Positions 53,954-62,891 of a stretch of DNA of 64,000 nt are shown piece after piece. Position numbers and translations under genes: made by a program. The notes beneath the pieces were generated by a model, which ran no database searches, had not been told where the DNA came from, and was given only the letters and a program-made list of their open reading frames with translations. The stretch comes from Lachnospiraceae bacterium (lineage in GTDB: Bacteria; Bacillota; Clostridia; Lachnospirales; Lachnospiraceae): assembly GCA_017553505.1 (NCBI GenBank), contig JAFZLD010000018.1, positions 186,001 to 250,000 on the forward strand, read 5' to 3'. Each line of letters starts with the position of its first letter. The first letter of the stretch is position 1.

Positions 53954-55345
53954 ATGGGCGATTTTTCGAAAGTGGTTGTAAGCGGAAACAGTATGTATCC
54001 GCTTTTTCATAACGGTGAGATAGTTACTGTCGGTCGTGTTGAACCGGAAGATATTAAAATTGGAGACATTATAGTCTATAAAAAATTTGATGACCATATG
54101 ACTATTCATCGTATCGTAGAAGTGCATAGACTGGGTGACAAAAGAATATGCTTTGAAACAAAAGGCGATAATAACCCCTCAAAAGATGAATATGTAGTAC
54201 ATCCTCATCAAGTAATAGGAAGGGTAGAAATCAACGAAGCTGAGAAATACACTCGTGAGAGAAAACTAATTATATTACTTGCCAGAGTTTCATTTGATGA
54301 AAAGACCAAAAGAATGGTAAAGCAAATTGTCAAAGAAGCAAAGATTGACTGGGATTATGTCATGGCGGCTTCGTCGTCAAACAAAGTTTGCGCACTTGTG
54401 TTTGGTAATCTGTTAAAGATAGTTCCGGATGTTGATTTACCACAGGACATTTTGCTGAATTACAGATGCATGCGGGTTAAACTGCAAACCCATAACAAAT
54501 ACATTTTTGAAGAATTTGATAGGGTGCGAAGTGAGCTTAAACGCGCGGGAATCAAAGCTTTCCCTCTTAAAGGATCATGGTTGATAGAAAACATATATAA
54601 AGATATGGGAGTAAGGAGCATTAACGATATAGACTGTTTATTTCCGCGGGAACAGGAAAATGACCTAATCAAAGCTATGGGTAATGTTGGGTATATACAG
54701 GGCCAATATGATGCCCACAACCAAAGGATTGAAGGGTTCAGCAGGGAGAAACAAATTGCGTGGAAACGCAAAATGAATAATTTAATGCCTTTCCAAAAAA
54801 CAACAACAATAAAAAGTCTTCCGACAGTTATTTTTGATTTTAGCTTTGCACTTGACCTTTCAAAAGACGAAAATGCGGTTAAAGAAATGATAAATAATGC
54901 AGAGGGTGAATGCCTCCGGAAAGCACATTTTTTCGTGCATCTGTGCGCTCATTTATACAAAGAAGCAACCAACGCGATTTGGATACTTGAAACAACTGAT
55001 TTAAACCTTATTAAGTTTTGTGACATTCGCGAATACCTTACAGAAATGAATAAAAATGATATCATAGAGGCCATTTCTTTTGCAAAAGAATATGGTTTTG
55101 ACAAGGCGGTTTATTTTGCATGTTATTATCTTCAGGAAATATACAACGAGGACTATTCGGAAATACTTACACAATTTGAGTTTGAGGATTATGATTTCTT
55201 GAATCAATTTGGGGAGGCTGATTTCGGAGAAAACAGTTCTTGGAAAAAGAACTTTTTAGACAGGCTTTTTGCTGCAAATAATATGGATGAATTGGAGAAC
55301 CATCAGGATTTTGTTAATAACTATAAGTCCTTTTTAAAAATGTAG
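53954..55345 (+). CDS. S26-type protease fused to nucleotidyltransferase-like domain
   Basis: A 463-residue fusion. Residues 1-100 match the signal peptidase I/S26 catalytic fold: SGNSMYP (Ser 13), HMTIHRIVEV with His 52 in the place of the bacterial Lys, and TKGDNN, so it is the Ser-His (SipW/archaeal) subtype. There is no membrane anchor. Residues 150-463 resemble the NTP_transf_5 family seen in RiPP clusters (FPLKGSWLIENIYKDMGVRS, NDIDCLF). It could remove the leader peptide; the second domain's role is unknown. The join is unusual. Confidence 0.8.
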   Translation: MGDFSKVVVSGNSMYPLFHNGEIVTVGRVEPEDIKIGDIIVYKKFDDHMTIHRIVEVHRLGDKRICFETKGDNNPSKDEYVVHPHQVIGRVEINEAEKYTRERKLIILLARVSFDEKTKRMVKQIVKEAKIDWDYVMAASSSNKVCALVFGNLLKIVPDVDLPQDILLNYRCMRVKLQTHNKYIFEEFDRVRSELKRAGIKAFPLKGSWLIENIYKDMGVRSINDIDCLFPREQENDLIKAMGNVGYIQGQYDAHNQRIEGFSREKQIAWKRKMNNLMPFQKTTTIKSLPTVIFDFSFALDLSKDENAVKEMINNAEGECLRKAHFFVHLCAHLYKEATNAIWILETTDLNLIKFCDIREYLTEMNKNDIIEAISFAKEYGFDKAVYFACYYLQEIYNEDYSEILTQFEFEDYDFLNQFGEADFGENSSWKKNFLDRLFAANNMDELENHQDFVNNYKSFLKM

Positions 55346-55365
55346 GAAGTGGAGACTGCATAAAA

Positions 55366-57054
55366 ATGATTATTTTTGAGGGTACTGAATATAGAAGAGA
55401 AGATTGTAGAGCTGTTGTGGATGGTGTTGTAGCCAGACTTATTAACGAGAAAGCGGATATTGTAGCTGTTTTGTGCAAGAGAACTCCGAATTTGATATAT
55501 TTGCTGGAGCGCCTTTATGAAGTAGGAATTACATTTGTACCCATAGATCCCGACTGCCCGATTAGTAGACGTGACTATATTTTAAAGACCGCGGGAGTAA
55601 ATTGGGTTATTACGCAAAAAGACGTTGCTGACAATTTAGGAGGTAGGCATGCCGTATTTATCGATGAGGCTTTGACTGACAAGTGTACGGCAATCAATTT
55701 TTCCATAGAAGGTAAACGGGCTGCGTATATACTTTTTACTTCGGGCTCGACAGGCAATCCGAAGGGCGTGGAAATATCAAGGAAGGCGCTTGAGAGTTTC
55801 TTTGATTCAATTGGCCATGCTGTTGACTTTTCCGGTAGTAAAAGAATTATTTGCTTGACAACGGTTATGTTTGACATATTCATTTTGGAAAGTATTTATG
55901 CTTTGAAAGCAGGGCTTTCGATTGTGTTAGGAGATGAAAAGGACCAGTCAAACCCCAGGGCGATTGTCAATTTGATTAAGGAAAATCAAGTTGATACGGT
56001 GCAAATGACTCCTTCCAGATTGCAGATGATTCTTAATTATGACGAAACGCTTGGGTGTATGAAGAATGTAAGGGTAATTATGGTAGGCGGCGAGGCATTG
56101 CCTGAAAGCATGCTTAAAAAGTTACAAGCGTATACAGCTGCAACAATATATAACATGTATGGCCCTACGGAAGCAACAATATGGTGTGGAGTAAGCAACC
56201 TCACAGGTAAAAAGGCGGTAGATATAGGAAGAGCGATAAATAACGCGGAAATGATGATTCTCCGAGAAGACCTATCGCCTGTCACGGACGGAGAAATTGG
56301 AGAGATATGCATTGCGGGCAATGTACTTGCAACCCGTTATATTGGGGAAGAAGAATTGACCGGAAAAGCCTTTGTTTATTTGCGGGATGAGCAGGAGAAA
56401 CGCATATATAAGACCGGCGATATGGGTTATTATCTTCTCGATGGCTGTATTAAGTATGTCGGAAGAAAGGACAACCAGATTAAAGTACATGGATATCGCG
56501 TCGAGCTGGAAGAAATTGAGGCTTGCGCCAATGGATATGATGGAACAGAGAGAACTCTTGCTTGCTACAATCCGGATGTGGCTGAGGGAATTATACTATA
56601 TTACACCAGTGAAGTTATGTTTGATGCCAATGATCTTTCCTTATACCTTAAGTCAAGACTTCCGCAATACATGATTCCTATATTTTATTATAGAGTCGAG
56701 AAGTTTATGTATACTCCGAATGGCAAGATAGACAGGAAAAGGGTTAAAGAATGCAAGATATTGGCAGAATACATATTTAGTGATTATACAGAGGATACTT
56801 TGACTGCGGATGTGATTCATAAAGACGTTAAAGAAACTGTTTCAGAGTATTTAAAAGAAAAAATTGATGTTGCAGTGGAATATGAAACGAGACTTGAACG
56901 GTTGGGAATCGATTCGCTGACATTTATAAGACTGATTGTTTTTTTGGAAGAAAAATATGGATTCATGTTTGACGATGATAAACTTGTAATTAGCGCCTTT
57001 CCTTCGATTTATGATTTAGGAGACTATATAAAGATTAAGATGGAGTCTGTATGA
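55366..57054 (+). CDS. Adenylation-peptidyl carrier didomain (NRPS-like)
   Basis: A 562-residue protein. Adenylation domain: FTSGSTGNPKG (A3, about 125-135), MYGPTEAT (A5, about 265), YKTGDMGYY (A7), QIKVHGYRVELEEIE (A8), NGKIDRKRV (A10, about 456). Carrier domain after about 480 with the phosphopantetheine Ser 517 in LGIDSL. No condensation or thioesterase domain, and no phosphopantetheinyl transferase in the window. It would load an amino acid as a thioester; transfer to the peptide by the BtrH-like protein is speculation. Last gene of the AT-rich operon. Confidence 0.9.
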   Translation: MIIFEGTEYRREDCRAVVDGVVARLINEKADIVAVLCKRTPNLIYLLERLYEVGITFVPIDPDCPISRRDYILKTAGVNWVITQKDVADNLGGRHAVFIDEALTDKCTAINFSIEGKRAAYILFTSGSTGNPKGVEISRKALESFFDSIGHAVDFSGSKRIICLTTVMFDIFILESIYALKAGLSIVLGDEKDQSNPRAIVNLIKENQVDTVQMTPSRLQMILNYDETLGCMKNVRVIMVGGEALPESMLKKLQAYTAATIYNMYGPTEATIWCGVSNLTGKKAVDIGRAINNAEMMILREDLSPVTDGEIGEICIAGNVLATRYIGEEELTGKAFVYLRDEQEKRIYKTGDMGYYLLDGCIKYVGRKDNQIKVHGYRVELEEIEACANGYDGTERTLACYNPDVAEGIILYYTSEVMFDANDLSLYLKSRLPQYMIPIFYYRVEKFMYTPNGKIDRKRVKECKILAEYIFSDYTEDTLTADVIHKDVKETVSEYLKEKIDVAVEYETRLERLGIDSLTFIRLIVFLEEKYGFMFDDDKLVISAFPSIYDLGDYIKIKMESV

Positions 57055-57085
57055 TTATAGGTATTGAGAATATCCAAACAAATTA

Positions 57086-57117
57086 AAGAGCGCCATGCCT
57101 TCGGGCATGACGCTCTT
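57086..57117. terminator. Hairpin after the RiPP operon
   Basis: AAGAGCG.CATGCC / GGCATG.CGCTCTT with a UUCG tetraloop and one mismatch. No U run follows on the plus strand (TAATT on the minus side), so termination is probable but not certain. The rest of the gap, 57118-57312, holds a possible -10 TATAAT at 57259-57264 and no gene. Confidence 0.65.
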
Positions 57118-57312
57118 CTACAAAGAAAGGAGAGTTACTGTTACGCATTATCATGTATGCGGAAGAGCGGTTAAGCTCCAACAGTACAAATTAATACTCT
57201 GTCATTATCGCATCAAGGTGTTAACGAAGTGGCAACACTCTTTGTTAATGGTATATGCTATAATTAATGTTAAGGTAATACAGCAAATAATATAAGGGAA
57301 AGGACATATGAT

Positions 57313-58344
57313 ATGATAAAAGTAGCTTTTTTTGATGCCAAAGAATACGATACGAATTCTTTTACACCCAAGATTACTTCAGAGTTTAAGGTTAAGTTCT
57401 ACGAGACGAAGCTTAGTGCCGATACGGTGCAACTTGCCAAGGGCTGTGACGTTGTATGTATATTTGTTAACGATATCTGTGACAAGGACGTAATCGACGG
57501 CCTTGTGGCTAACGGAGTCAAGCTTATCGCGCTTCGCTGCGCGGGCTATAACAACGTGGACATTGAGTATGCTTTCGGCAAGATTCATATCGTGAGAGTT
57601 CCCGCTTACTCGCCTTATGCGGTTGCGGAGCATGCCATGGCGCTTTTGCTTACGTCAATCAGAAGAATTCATAAGGCGTTTATCCGTACGAGAGACTTTA
57701 ACTTTAGTCTAAGCGGTCTTACGGGCTTTGATCTTCACGGCAAGACCGTGGGCGTTGTAGGTACCGGTAAGATTGGTCGAATCTTTATGGATATTTGTAA
57801 GGGATTTGGCATGAATGTGTTAGGTTACGATAAGTTCCCGATTAAGGACAGCGATATCAATTATGTGTCTCTTGATGAGATTTGGGAGAAGAGCGATATT
57901 ATTTCGCTGCATTGTCCTCTTACCGACGAGACCACTCATATGGTTAATGCAGAGTCTATTGCAAAGATGAAGAAGGGGGTAGTGCTTGTAAACACTTCAC
58001 GTGGCGCGCTGGTAGATTCAGAGGCGCTTCTTGAAGGCATTAAGGCTCGTCAGATCGGCGCTGCTTGCCTAGACGTTTACGAAGAAGAAGCTAACGTATT
58101 CTTCCACGATTTCTCCGGTCATATCGTAGAGGATGACGTTCTTGCAAGATTAATTTCAATGCCCAACGTTATCGTGACATCTCACCAGGCATTTTTGACT
58201 TCGGATGCCCTTGAGAACATCGCAACCACAACGCTTGCGAACATTAAGGAGTTCATGGAGCAGGGTCGCAGCGCCAATGAAGTCTGCTACAAGTGCGACA
58301 AGGTAGGCTCATGCCCGCAGAAACATGAGGGCAAGTGTTTCTAG
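57313..58344 (+). CDS. D-2-hydroxyacid dehydrogenase (probable D-lactate dehydrogenase)
   Basis: A 343-residue NAD-dependent enzyme. Seen: LIALRCAGYNNVDI (Arg near residue 75), VGVVGTGKIGRIF (NAD-binding GxGxxG), LHCPLTDETTHMVN, LVNTSRGALVDSEAL, acidic VYEEE, and the catalytic His in VIVTSHQAFLT. The extended C-terminal Cys-containing tail (CYKCDKVGSCPQKHEGKC) is unusual. Codon and base composition return to the chromosomal average here. Confidence 0.92.
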   Translation: MIKVAFFDAKEYDTNSFTPKITSEFKVKFYETKLSADTVQLAKGCDVVCIFVNDICDKDVIDGLVANGVKLIALRCAGYNNVDIEYAFGKIHIVRVPAYSPYAVAEHAMALLLTSIRRIHKAFIRTRDFNFSLSGLTGFDLHGKTVGVVGTGKIGRIFMDICKGFGMNVLGYDKFPIKDSDINYVSLDEIWEKSDIISLHCPLTDETTHMVNAESIAKMKKGVVLVNTSRGALVDSEALLEGIKARQIGAACLDVYEEEANVFFHDFSGHIVEDDVLARLISMPNVIVTSHQAFLTSDALENIATTTLANIKEFMEQGRSANEVCYKCDKVGSCPQKHEGKCF

Positions 58345-58424
58345 AGCTTGTCGATTTTTAAAAAGCACGTGCACAATTCATCACTTTAGTGTAGAATAGT
58401 ACCTTGAAGGACAAAGGTACTTTT

Positions 58425-59768
58425 ATGGAGAAAAATCTTACAAGCGGAAGCGTGGTAAAGACTCTTGTTCTTTTCTCGCTTCCCTTTTTATTGTCATGTT
58501 TTCTGCAGACTCTGTATGGGCTTGCCGATATGTTCATAATCGGGCAGTTCTGCCCTACGTCGGCTACAACAGCTGTAGCGGTGGGCGGACAGGTAATGCA
58601 TATGCTTACAATTGTGATTGTGGGCTTGTCCATGGGTTCTACGGTGCTTATAGGCAGAGCGGTCGGCAGCAGAGATGAGAATCTTAAGAATAGGGCTGTG
58701 GGCAATACTACAGTGATATTTGTGGCGCTGTCTGTAGTGCTTACTATAGTATTGACTATTTTAGTCAGCGAAATTGTAAGGCTTGTGTTGACGCCGGCGG
58801 ATGCTGTTGCGGGGACGACGGAATACTTGTTTATATGTTTTCTGGGTATTCCTTTTGTTACTGCTTACAATATCATTAGCTCAGTGTTCAGGGGGATGGG
58901 TGATTCCAAGAGTCCCATGTACTTTGTGGCAGTGGCTTGTGTGGTTAACATAGTGCTTGACCTTATATTCATCGGGGCACTCGGTATGGGGCCTAGGGGT
59001 GCGGCTTTGGGCACTACGATTGCACAGGGTGTGAGCGTGATCATATCATTGACTTACGTGGTCAAGAAACGGATTTTACCCGGATTTTCGCGCAGATTCC
59101 TTGCTTTTGACTCGCGCGTGGCTTCCGACATCTTTAAGGTTGGTATTCCCATTGCGGCTCAGGATGGTTTCATACAGGTTTCTTTTATCGTAATTACAAT
59201 ATTTGCCAATATGCGAGGCCTTAACGACTCTGCGGCGGTGGGAATTGTGGAGAAGCTTACGGGAATATTGTTTCTGGTGCCTTCGGCGCTTTTGGCTTCG
59301 GTGTCGGCTATCTGCTCGCAGAATGTGGGAGCGGGTGAGCATGATAGAGCGCGCAAAACTATCTTCTATGCCATAGAGATTGCGTGCGGGATAGGGCTTC
59401 TTTTTGCGATAGCGTTCCAGTTCTGCTCGGGATATGCAGTAGGGTTGTTTTCAAGCGACGCAGAGGTTATACGGCTTGGTGACCAGTATATGAGGTCGTA
59501 TGTGTGGGACTGCATATTCGCGGCAATACATTTTTGTTTCAGCGGATACTTCTGCGCGTATTCAAAAGCAGGCTTGTCGTTCTTGCATAATGTTATCTCG
59601 GCATTTTGCGTGAGAATTCCGCTTGCGTATTACTTCTCTAAGGCGTTCACGGAAACACTTTACCCCATGGGGTGCGCGGCGCCGGCGGGATCGCTTGTTT
59701 CGATTGTTATCTGCGTAATTGCGTATTTATATATCAGGAGAAAGGTAATTGGGAAAAGTAATGATTAA
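58425..59768 (+). CDS. MATE family efflux transporter
   Basis: A 447-residue, 12-TM cation-coupled multidrug exporter. Seen: FSLPFLLSCFLQTLYGLADMFIIGQF at TM1-2, FRGMGDSKSPM between TM4 and TM5, ICSQNVGAGEHDRAR in the second half. ATG 58425 follows AAGGACAAAGG. Substrate unknown. Its last bases overlap the next gene. Confidence 0.92.
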   Translation: MEKNLTSGSVVKTLVLFSLPFLLSCFLQTLYGLADMFIIGQFCPTSATTAVAVGGQVMHMLTIVIVGLSMGSTVLIGRAVGSRDENLKNRAVGNTTVIFVALSVVLTIVLTILVSEIVRLVLTPADAVAGTTEYLFICFLGIPFVTAYNIISSVFRGMGDSKSPMYFVAVACVVNIVLDLIFIGALGMGPRGAALGTTIAQGVSVIISLTYVVKKRILPGFSRRFLAFDSRVASDIFKVGIPIAAQDGFIQVSFIVITIFANMRGLNDSAAVGIVEKLTGILFLVPSALLASVSAICSQNVGAGEHDRARKTIFYAIEIACGIGLLFAIAFQFCSGYAVGLFSSDAEVIRLGDQYMRSYVWDCIFAAIHFCFSGYFCAYSKAGLSFLHNVISAFCVRIPLAYYFSKAFTETLYPMGCAAPAGSLVSIVICVIAYLYIRRKVIGKSND

Positions 59769-60465
59769 GACAGTTTTATTTGATTTGGACGGAACGCTGC
59801 TTCCGATGGATCAGGATACATTCACGGGTGCATATTTTAAGGAGCTTGCGAAGCTTATGGTTCCGCACGGATACGACCCGGATGCACTTGTTAAGGGTAT
59901 CTGGAAGGGCACCGGCGCCATGGTTAAGAACGACGGCACAAAGACCAACGAAGAGGCTTTCTGGGAGGTGTTCTGCCGGATTTTCGGGGAAGAAGCCAAG
60001 AACGATATAGAGATATTCAATTCTTTTTATGAAAACGAATTCAACAAGGCCAAGGACGTCTGCGGTTACAACGAAGCTTCCGCCGAGATAGTGGCGGCAC
60101 TCAAGGACAAGGGCATCGACGTGGTGCTTGCTTCCAACCCGCTGTTTCCCATGGTGGCTCAGAAGAATCGTATGCGCTGGGCGGGCCTTAACATCGATGA
60201 TTTCTCTTACATCACTTCCTATGAGAATTCGCACTACTGCAAGCCCTCCAAGGAATACTACACTGAGATTGCTAAGCTTCTTAAGCTGAACCCGGAAGAG
60301 TGCCTCATGGTCGGCAACAATGCCACCGAGGACATGGTTGCGTGCGAGGCAGGTATGAACGTATTCCTCTTAAAGGACTGCCTCATTAACGACGACAACG
60401 TGGACTTAACCCCCTTCAATCAGGGCGGGTTCCCGGAACTCAAAGCGCTTATCGAAACTTTATAA
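59761..60465 (+). CDS. HAD family hydrolase
   Basis: A 234-residue HAD phosphatase: TVLFDLDGTLLP (motif I, complete DxDGT), VVLASNPLFP (motif II), the Lys in HYCKPSKEYY (motif III) and MVGNNATEDMVA (motif IV). Helical cap about 18-90. ATG 59761 overlaps the MATE stop; a TTG at 59749 has the better-placed AGGAG, so the true start may be there. Substrate unknown. Confidence 0.9.
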   Translation: MIKTVLFDLDGTLLPMDQDTFTGAYFKELAKLMVPHGYDPDALVKGIWKGTGAMVKNDGTKTNEEAFWEVFCRIFGEEAKNDIEIFNSFYENEFNKAKDVCGYNEASAEIVAALKDKGIDVVLASNPLFPMVAQKNRMRWAGLNIDDFSYITSYENSHYCKPSKEYYTEIAKLLKLNPEECLMVGNNATEDMVACEAGMNVFLLKDCLINDDNVDLTPFNQGGFPELKALIETL

Positions 60466-60473
60466 AGCATGAT

Positions 60474-60512
60474 AAAAGACGGAAGAAGCAACTCGCCTCC
60501 TCCGTCTTTCTT
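60474..60512. terminator. Bidirectional terminator between HAD and CmpB-like genes
   Basis: AAAGACGGA pairs with TCCGTCTTT around a 17-base loop; T-rich on the plus side and A-rich upstream for the minus transcript. Confidence 0.75.
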
Positions 60513-61123
60513 TATGCTATCTTGGTACGAACTTCATCGGCAGCTTCGCCTTCGTGGCGGTGCCATACGTCAATCTTCCAAAGTTCCAATAATCCGTGCT
60601 TACGGTGCATCTTGGCAAAAGAAATCGCACAATCCACTGCAAGTGCTATCAGCGCCACCACTTCCAGATTATGAATAGAATCAAAGTCGAAAACCTCGGC
60701 CACACCCATTATCAAAGGGAAAGCGTGTCTCATGAATACGATAATCGCGGTAGCGAATCCGAGACTGGTGAAAACGCTCGTATAACGCGTTACGTGAAGC
60801 GGAAGCCTCGTGTAGTCCCAGTAATAGAACCCGCACACAAGCTCCACAAACTTGCCGAGCACAATCTCGCCGCAGGACACAAACAGGAACAATCCCACAA
60901 AATACATAAGGTCCGGCGAATCGTCGGGAAGCCCCATCACCGCATAGCAGGCCACAACTGCGAGCCCGTATCCGAACAGGAAGGGAAGATGCATATTACG
61001 ATTGTCGATATAGCCTTTGGTAACCGCAAGCCACGAGTTCTCAATGCAGAAACCGATAAAAGAACACACGACAATCATCGCGCACCAGTCATAAAAACTG
61101 TAGTCTCTCAATAACTCCAACAT
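60512..61123 (-). CDS. Putative ABC transporter permease, CmpB-like (DUF1113) membrane protein
   Basis: A 203-residue protein with about five TM segments. FIGFCIENSWLAVTKGYIDNRN then LPFLFGYGLA match the ABC_trans_CmpB pattern (E..W....K....NR), and GKFVELVCGFYYWDYT follows. No cognate ATPase is adjacent, so transport is unproven. Starts immediately next to pgsA-like gene, probably cotranscribed. Confidence 0.75.
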   Translation of the reverse strand: MLELLRDYSFYDWCAMIVVCSFIGFCIENSWLAVTKGYIDNRNMHLPFLFGYGLAVVACYAVMGLPDDSPDLMYFVGLFLFVSCGEIVLGKFVELVCGFYYWDYTRLPLHVTRYTSVFTSLGFATAIIVFMRHAFPLIMGVAEVFDFDSIHNLEVVALIALAVDCAISFAKMHRKHGLLELWKIDVWHRHEGEAADEVRTKIA

Positions 61124-61711
61124 TTATACCACCTCATTAACTCCGGTCTTCGCAGCCTTGATAAGCGCAAGGTTACGGGTTCCGTACAAAATAAACGAAA
61201 TAATCATCATCGAAAGTGTTGCAAGTATCATCACTTCTGACAGCGCCTGCGGAATGGTGGTCCAAAGCACATGCGTAAGAAGCAGCACATAAAGAAGAAC
61301 CGTGGTAGCCTTCCCGTGCCATAAAGCGCTGTATACCTTGCCGCTTTGCTTGATTATCACAAGTCCCGTGATGCCGCTGAAGAGTTCCTTGACCACAAGA
61401 AGCCCGAGCGGAAGCAACATAAGCGGAAATCTGAACACCAGACATATGAGCATTGCACACTGTGTAAGCTTATCCGCTACAGGATCCAAAGCCTTGCCAA
61501 GCGCACTCACCATGTTAAAGCGTCTTGCAATAAATCCGTCAATTACGTCCGTCGCACCCGACAAAACGATGAGCCCGGCCGTAAGCACGTACTCGCCCTT
61601 GGCAATGTAGAGCCAGATAATCACCGGAATCAGCGCCAGCCTGAAGAAAGACAGGACATTCGGAACCGTCAGTATCTTGTTGTAATATTTCCCCTGTTGT
61701 ACGTCATTCAT
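61124..61711 (-). CDS. CDP-alcohol phosphatidyltransferase (PgsA-like)
   Basis: A 195-residue membrane enzyme that would make phosphatidylglycerophosphate from CDP-diacylglycerol and glycerol 3-phosphate. The CDP-alcohol motif is complete: DG..AR then eight residues, G...D...D in DVIDGFIARRFN and GKALDPVADK. Starts VPNVLSFFRLALIPVI. Start 61711 (GAGG 8 bases upstream) is preferred to 61729. No neighbours define the exact alcohol. Confidence 0.85.
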   Translation of the reverse strand: MNDVQQGKYYNKILTVPNVLSFFRLALIPVIIWLYIAKGEYVLTAGLIVLSGATDVIDGFIARRFNMVSALGKALDPVADKLTQCAMLICLVFRFPLMLLPLGLLVVKELFSGITGLVIIKQSGKVYSALWHGKATTVLLYVLLLTHVLWTTIPQALSEVMILATLSMMIISFILYGTRNLALIKAAKTGVNEVV

Positions 61712-61821
61712 AATCAATACCTCATCCATACTCTTTTCATGTTACTGCCATGATAAACCCCGAATATCAACTTATCTTCAACCAAACATCAACAATTGTT
61801 GATATTTCCCATAAACTCCGG

Positions 61822-61856
61822 CCAAAGAAAAAGCGAAGGCACCCGCCTACGCTTTG
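61822..61856 (-). terminator. Terminator of the two-component operon
   Basis: On the minus strand AAAGCG.AGGC, loop GGGT, GCCT.CGCTTT followed by TTCTTT, 16 bases past the kinase stop. Confidence 0.85.
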
Positions 61857-61871
61857 CATTAATCAACATTA

Positions 61872-62891
61872 TTACAACTTAACCGTGAACCTCGCACCGC
61901 CCTCGGGAAGATTCTCAGCCGCCACGCTTCCGTTATGAAGTTCCAGTATCCTCTGAACCAGCGACAGTCCCAAACCGCTACCCTCATGCATACGGGAAGG
62001 GTCGGCCTGATAGAACTTATCAAAAATATGAGACAGCGACTCCGTGGGAATGCCGGGACCCGAATCCTCAATCGTAACAGTAATACTGCCGTTAAGCGAG
62101 CAGGCCCGAATTTTTACAAGCCCACCCACAGGATCAAACTTAATGGCATTGCCGATAAGGTTGTTCCACACATGACTCATCAGCTCTTCGTTGCCGACAT
62201 AGTTGATTTCCTCGAGGTCTACGTCAAACTCTATATTCCTGGCCTCCCATAAAGGCTCCGACGCAATAATGCACTGACGAATCTGTTCATCGAGCGAGAA
62301 GCGTTCTTTGGCCGTGGGAAGGGTCTGATTATCAACCTTAGACAGCAAAAGAACATTTCCGATAAGCCCCGACAATCGCTTGGTATTGTAAAGAATCTTA
62401 TCGATGCAGTCTTGCTGCTCCGGCGTAATCGAGTCTGTGTCCTGAAGCAACATCGCGTAGCCCTCGATAGCGCCGATAGGAGTCTTAAACTCATGCGACA
62501 CGCTAGACACAAAATCGGTCTTAAGAAGCTCAGTGTTGCGAAGCTCCTGTGTCATCATGTTAAAGTTTTCATAAATATCCTTGACCATCGGGTGCGTGGA
62601 CGAAGCATCAAGGGTTACGTTAAAATCCCCCCCGGCAACCTTCTTAAGCGACTTACCGAGCTCCGTCGTGGGATCGAGAAAGCGCGTGCCGATGTAGTTG
62701 GAGAGCGAACCGCCGGTGGTAAGGCCGATTACCAGCACCCACAGAATGGGTGAAATCACCAGCGAATAATCGAAAAACTTGTTAAGCAGCCACAGCAGCG
62801 CATACGTACCGCCGATTGACACCGCCATGGTGATGATAATGATTATTGTAAATTGAACTCTCAGATTGAATCTGTCTTTTAACTTTTTCAT
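61872..62891 (-). CDS. Sensor histidine kinase
   Basis: A 339-residue membrane kinase. Two TM segments with almost no loop between (about 12-35 and 40-60), HAMP-like linker, H-box SSVSHEFKTPIGAIEGYAML near residue 130, N-box HVWNNLIGNAIKF, and G-boxes IEDSGPGIP and GSGLGLSLVQRI. Small extracellular part suggests intramembrane sensing, for example of envelope stress or antimicrobial peptides. Overlaps the regulator gene by 4 bases. Confidence 0.93.
   Translation of the reverse strand: MKKLKDRFNLRVQFTIIIIITMAVSIGGTYALLWLLNKFFDYSLVISPILWVLVIGLTTGGSLSNYIGTRFLDPTTELGKSLKKVAGGDFNVTLDASSTHPMVKDIYENFNMMTQELRNTELLKTDFVSSVSHEFKTPIGAIEGYAMLLQDTDSITPEQQDCIDKILYNTKRLSGLIGNVLLLSKVDNQTLPTAKERFSLDEQIRQCIIASEPLWEARNIEFDVDLEEINYVGNEELMSHVWNNLIGNAIKFDPVGGLVKIRACSLNGSITVTIEDSGPGIPTESLSHIFDKFYQADPSRMHEGSGLGLSLVQRILELHNGSVAAENLPEGGARFTVKL

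Noticed and set aside
57220-57275. Rex or similar redox operator before D-lactate dehydrogenase
   Set aside because: Several GTTAA words occur, but no pair matches the TTGTGA or TTGTTAA inverted consensus well enough to call.
57095-57295. 66-codon frame after the RiPP operon
   Set aside because: Begins inside the terminator hairpin; no conserved features.
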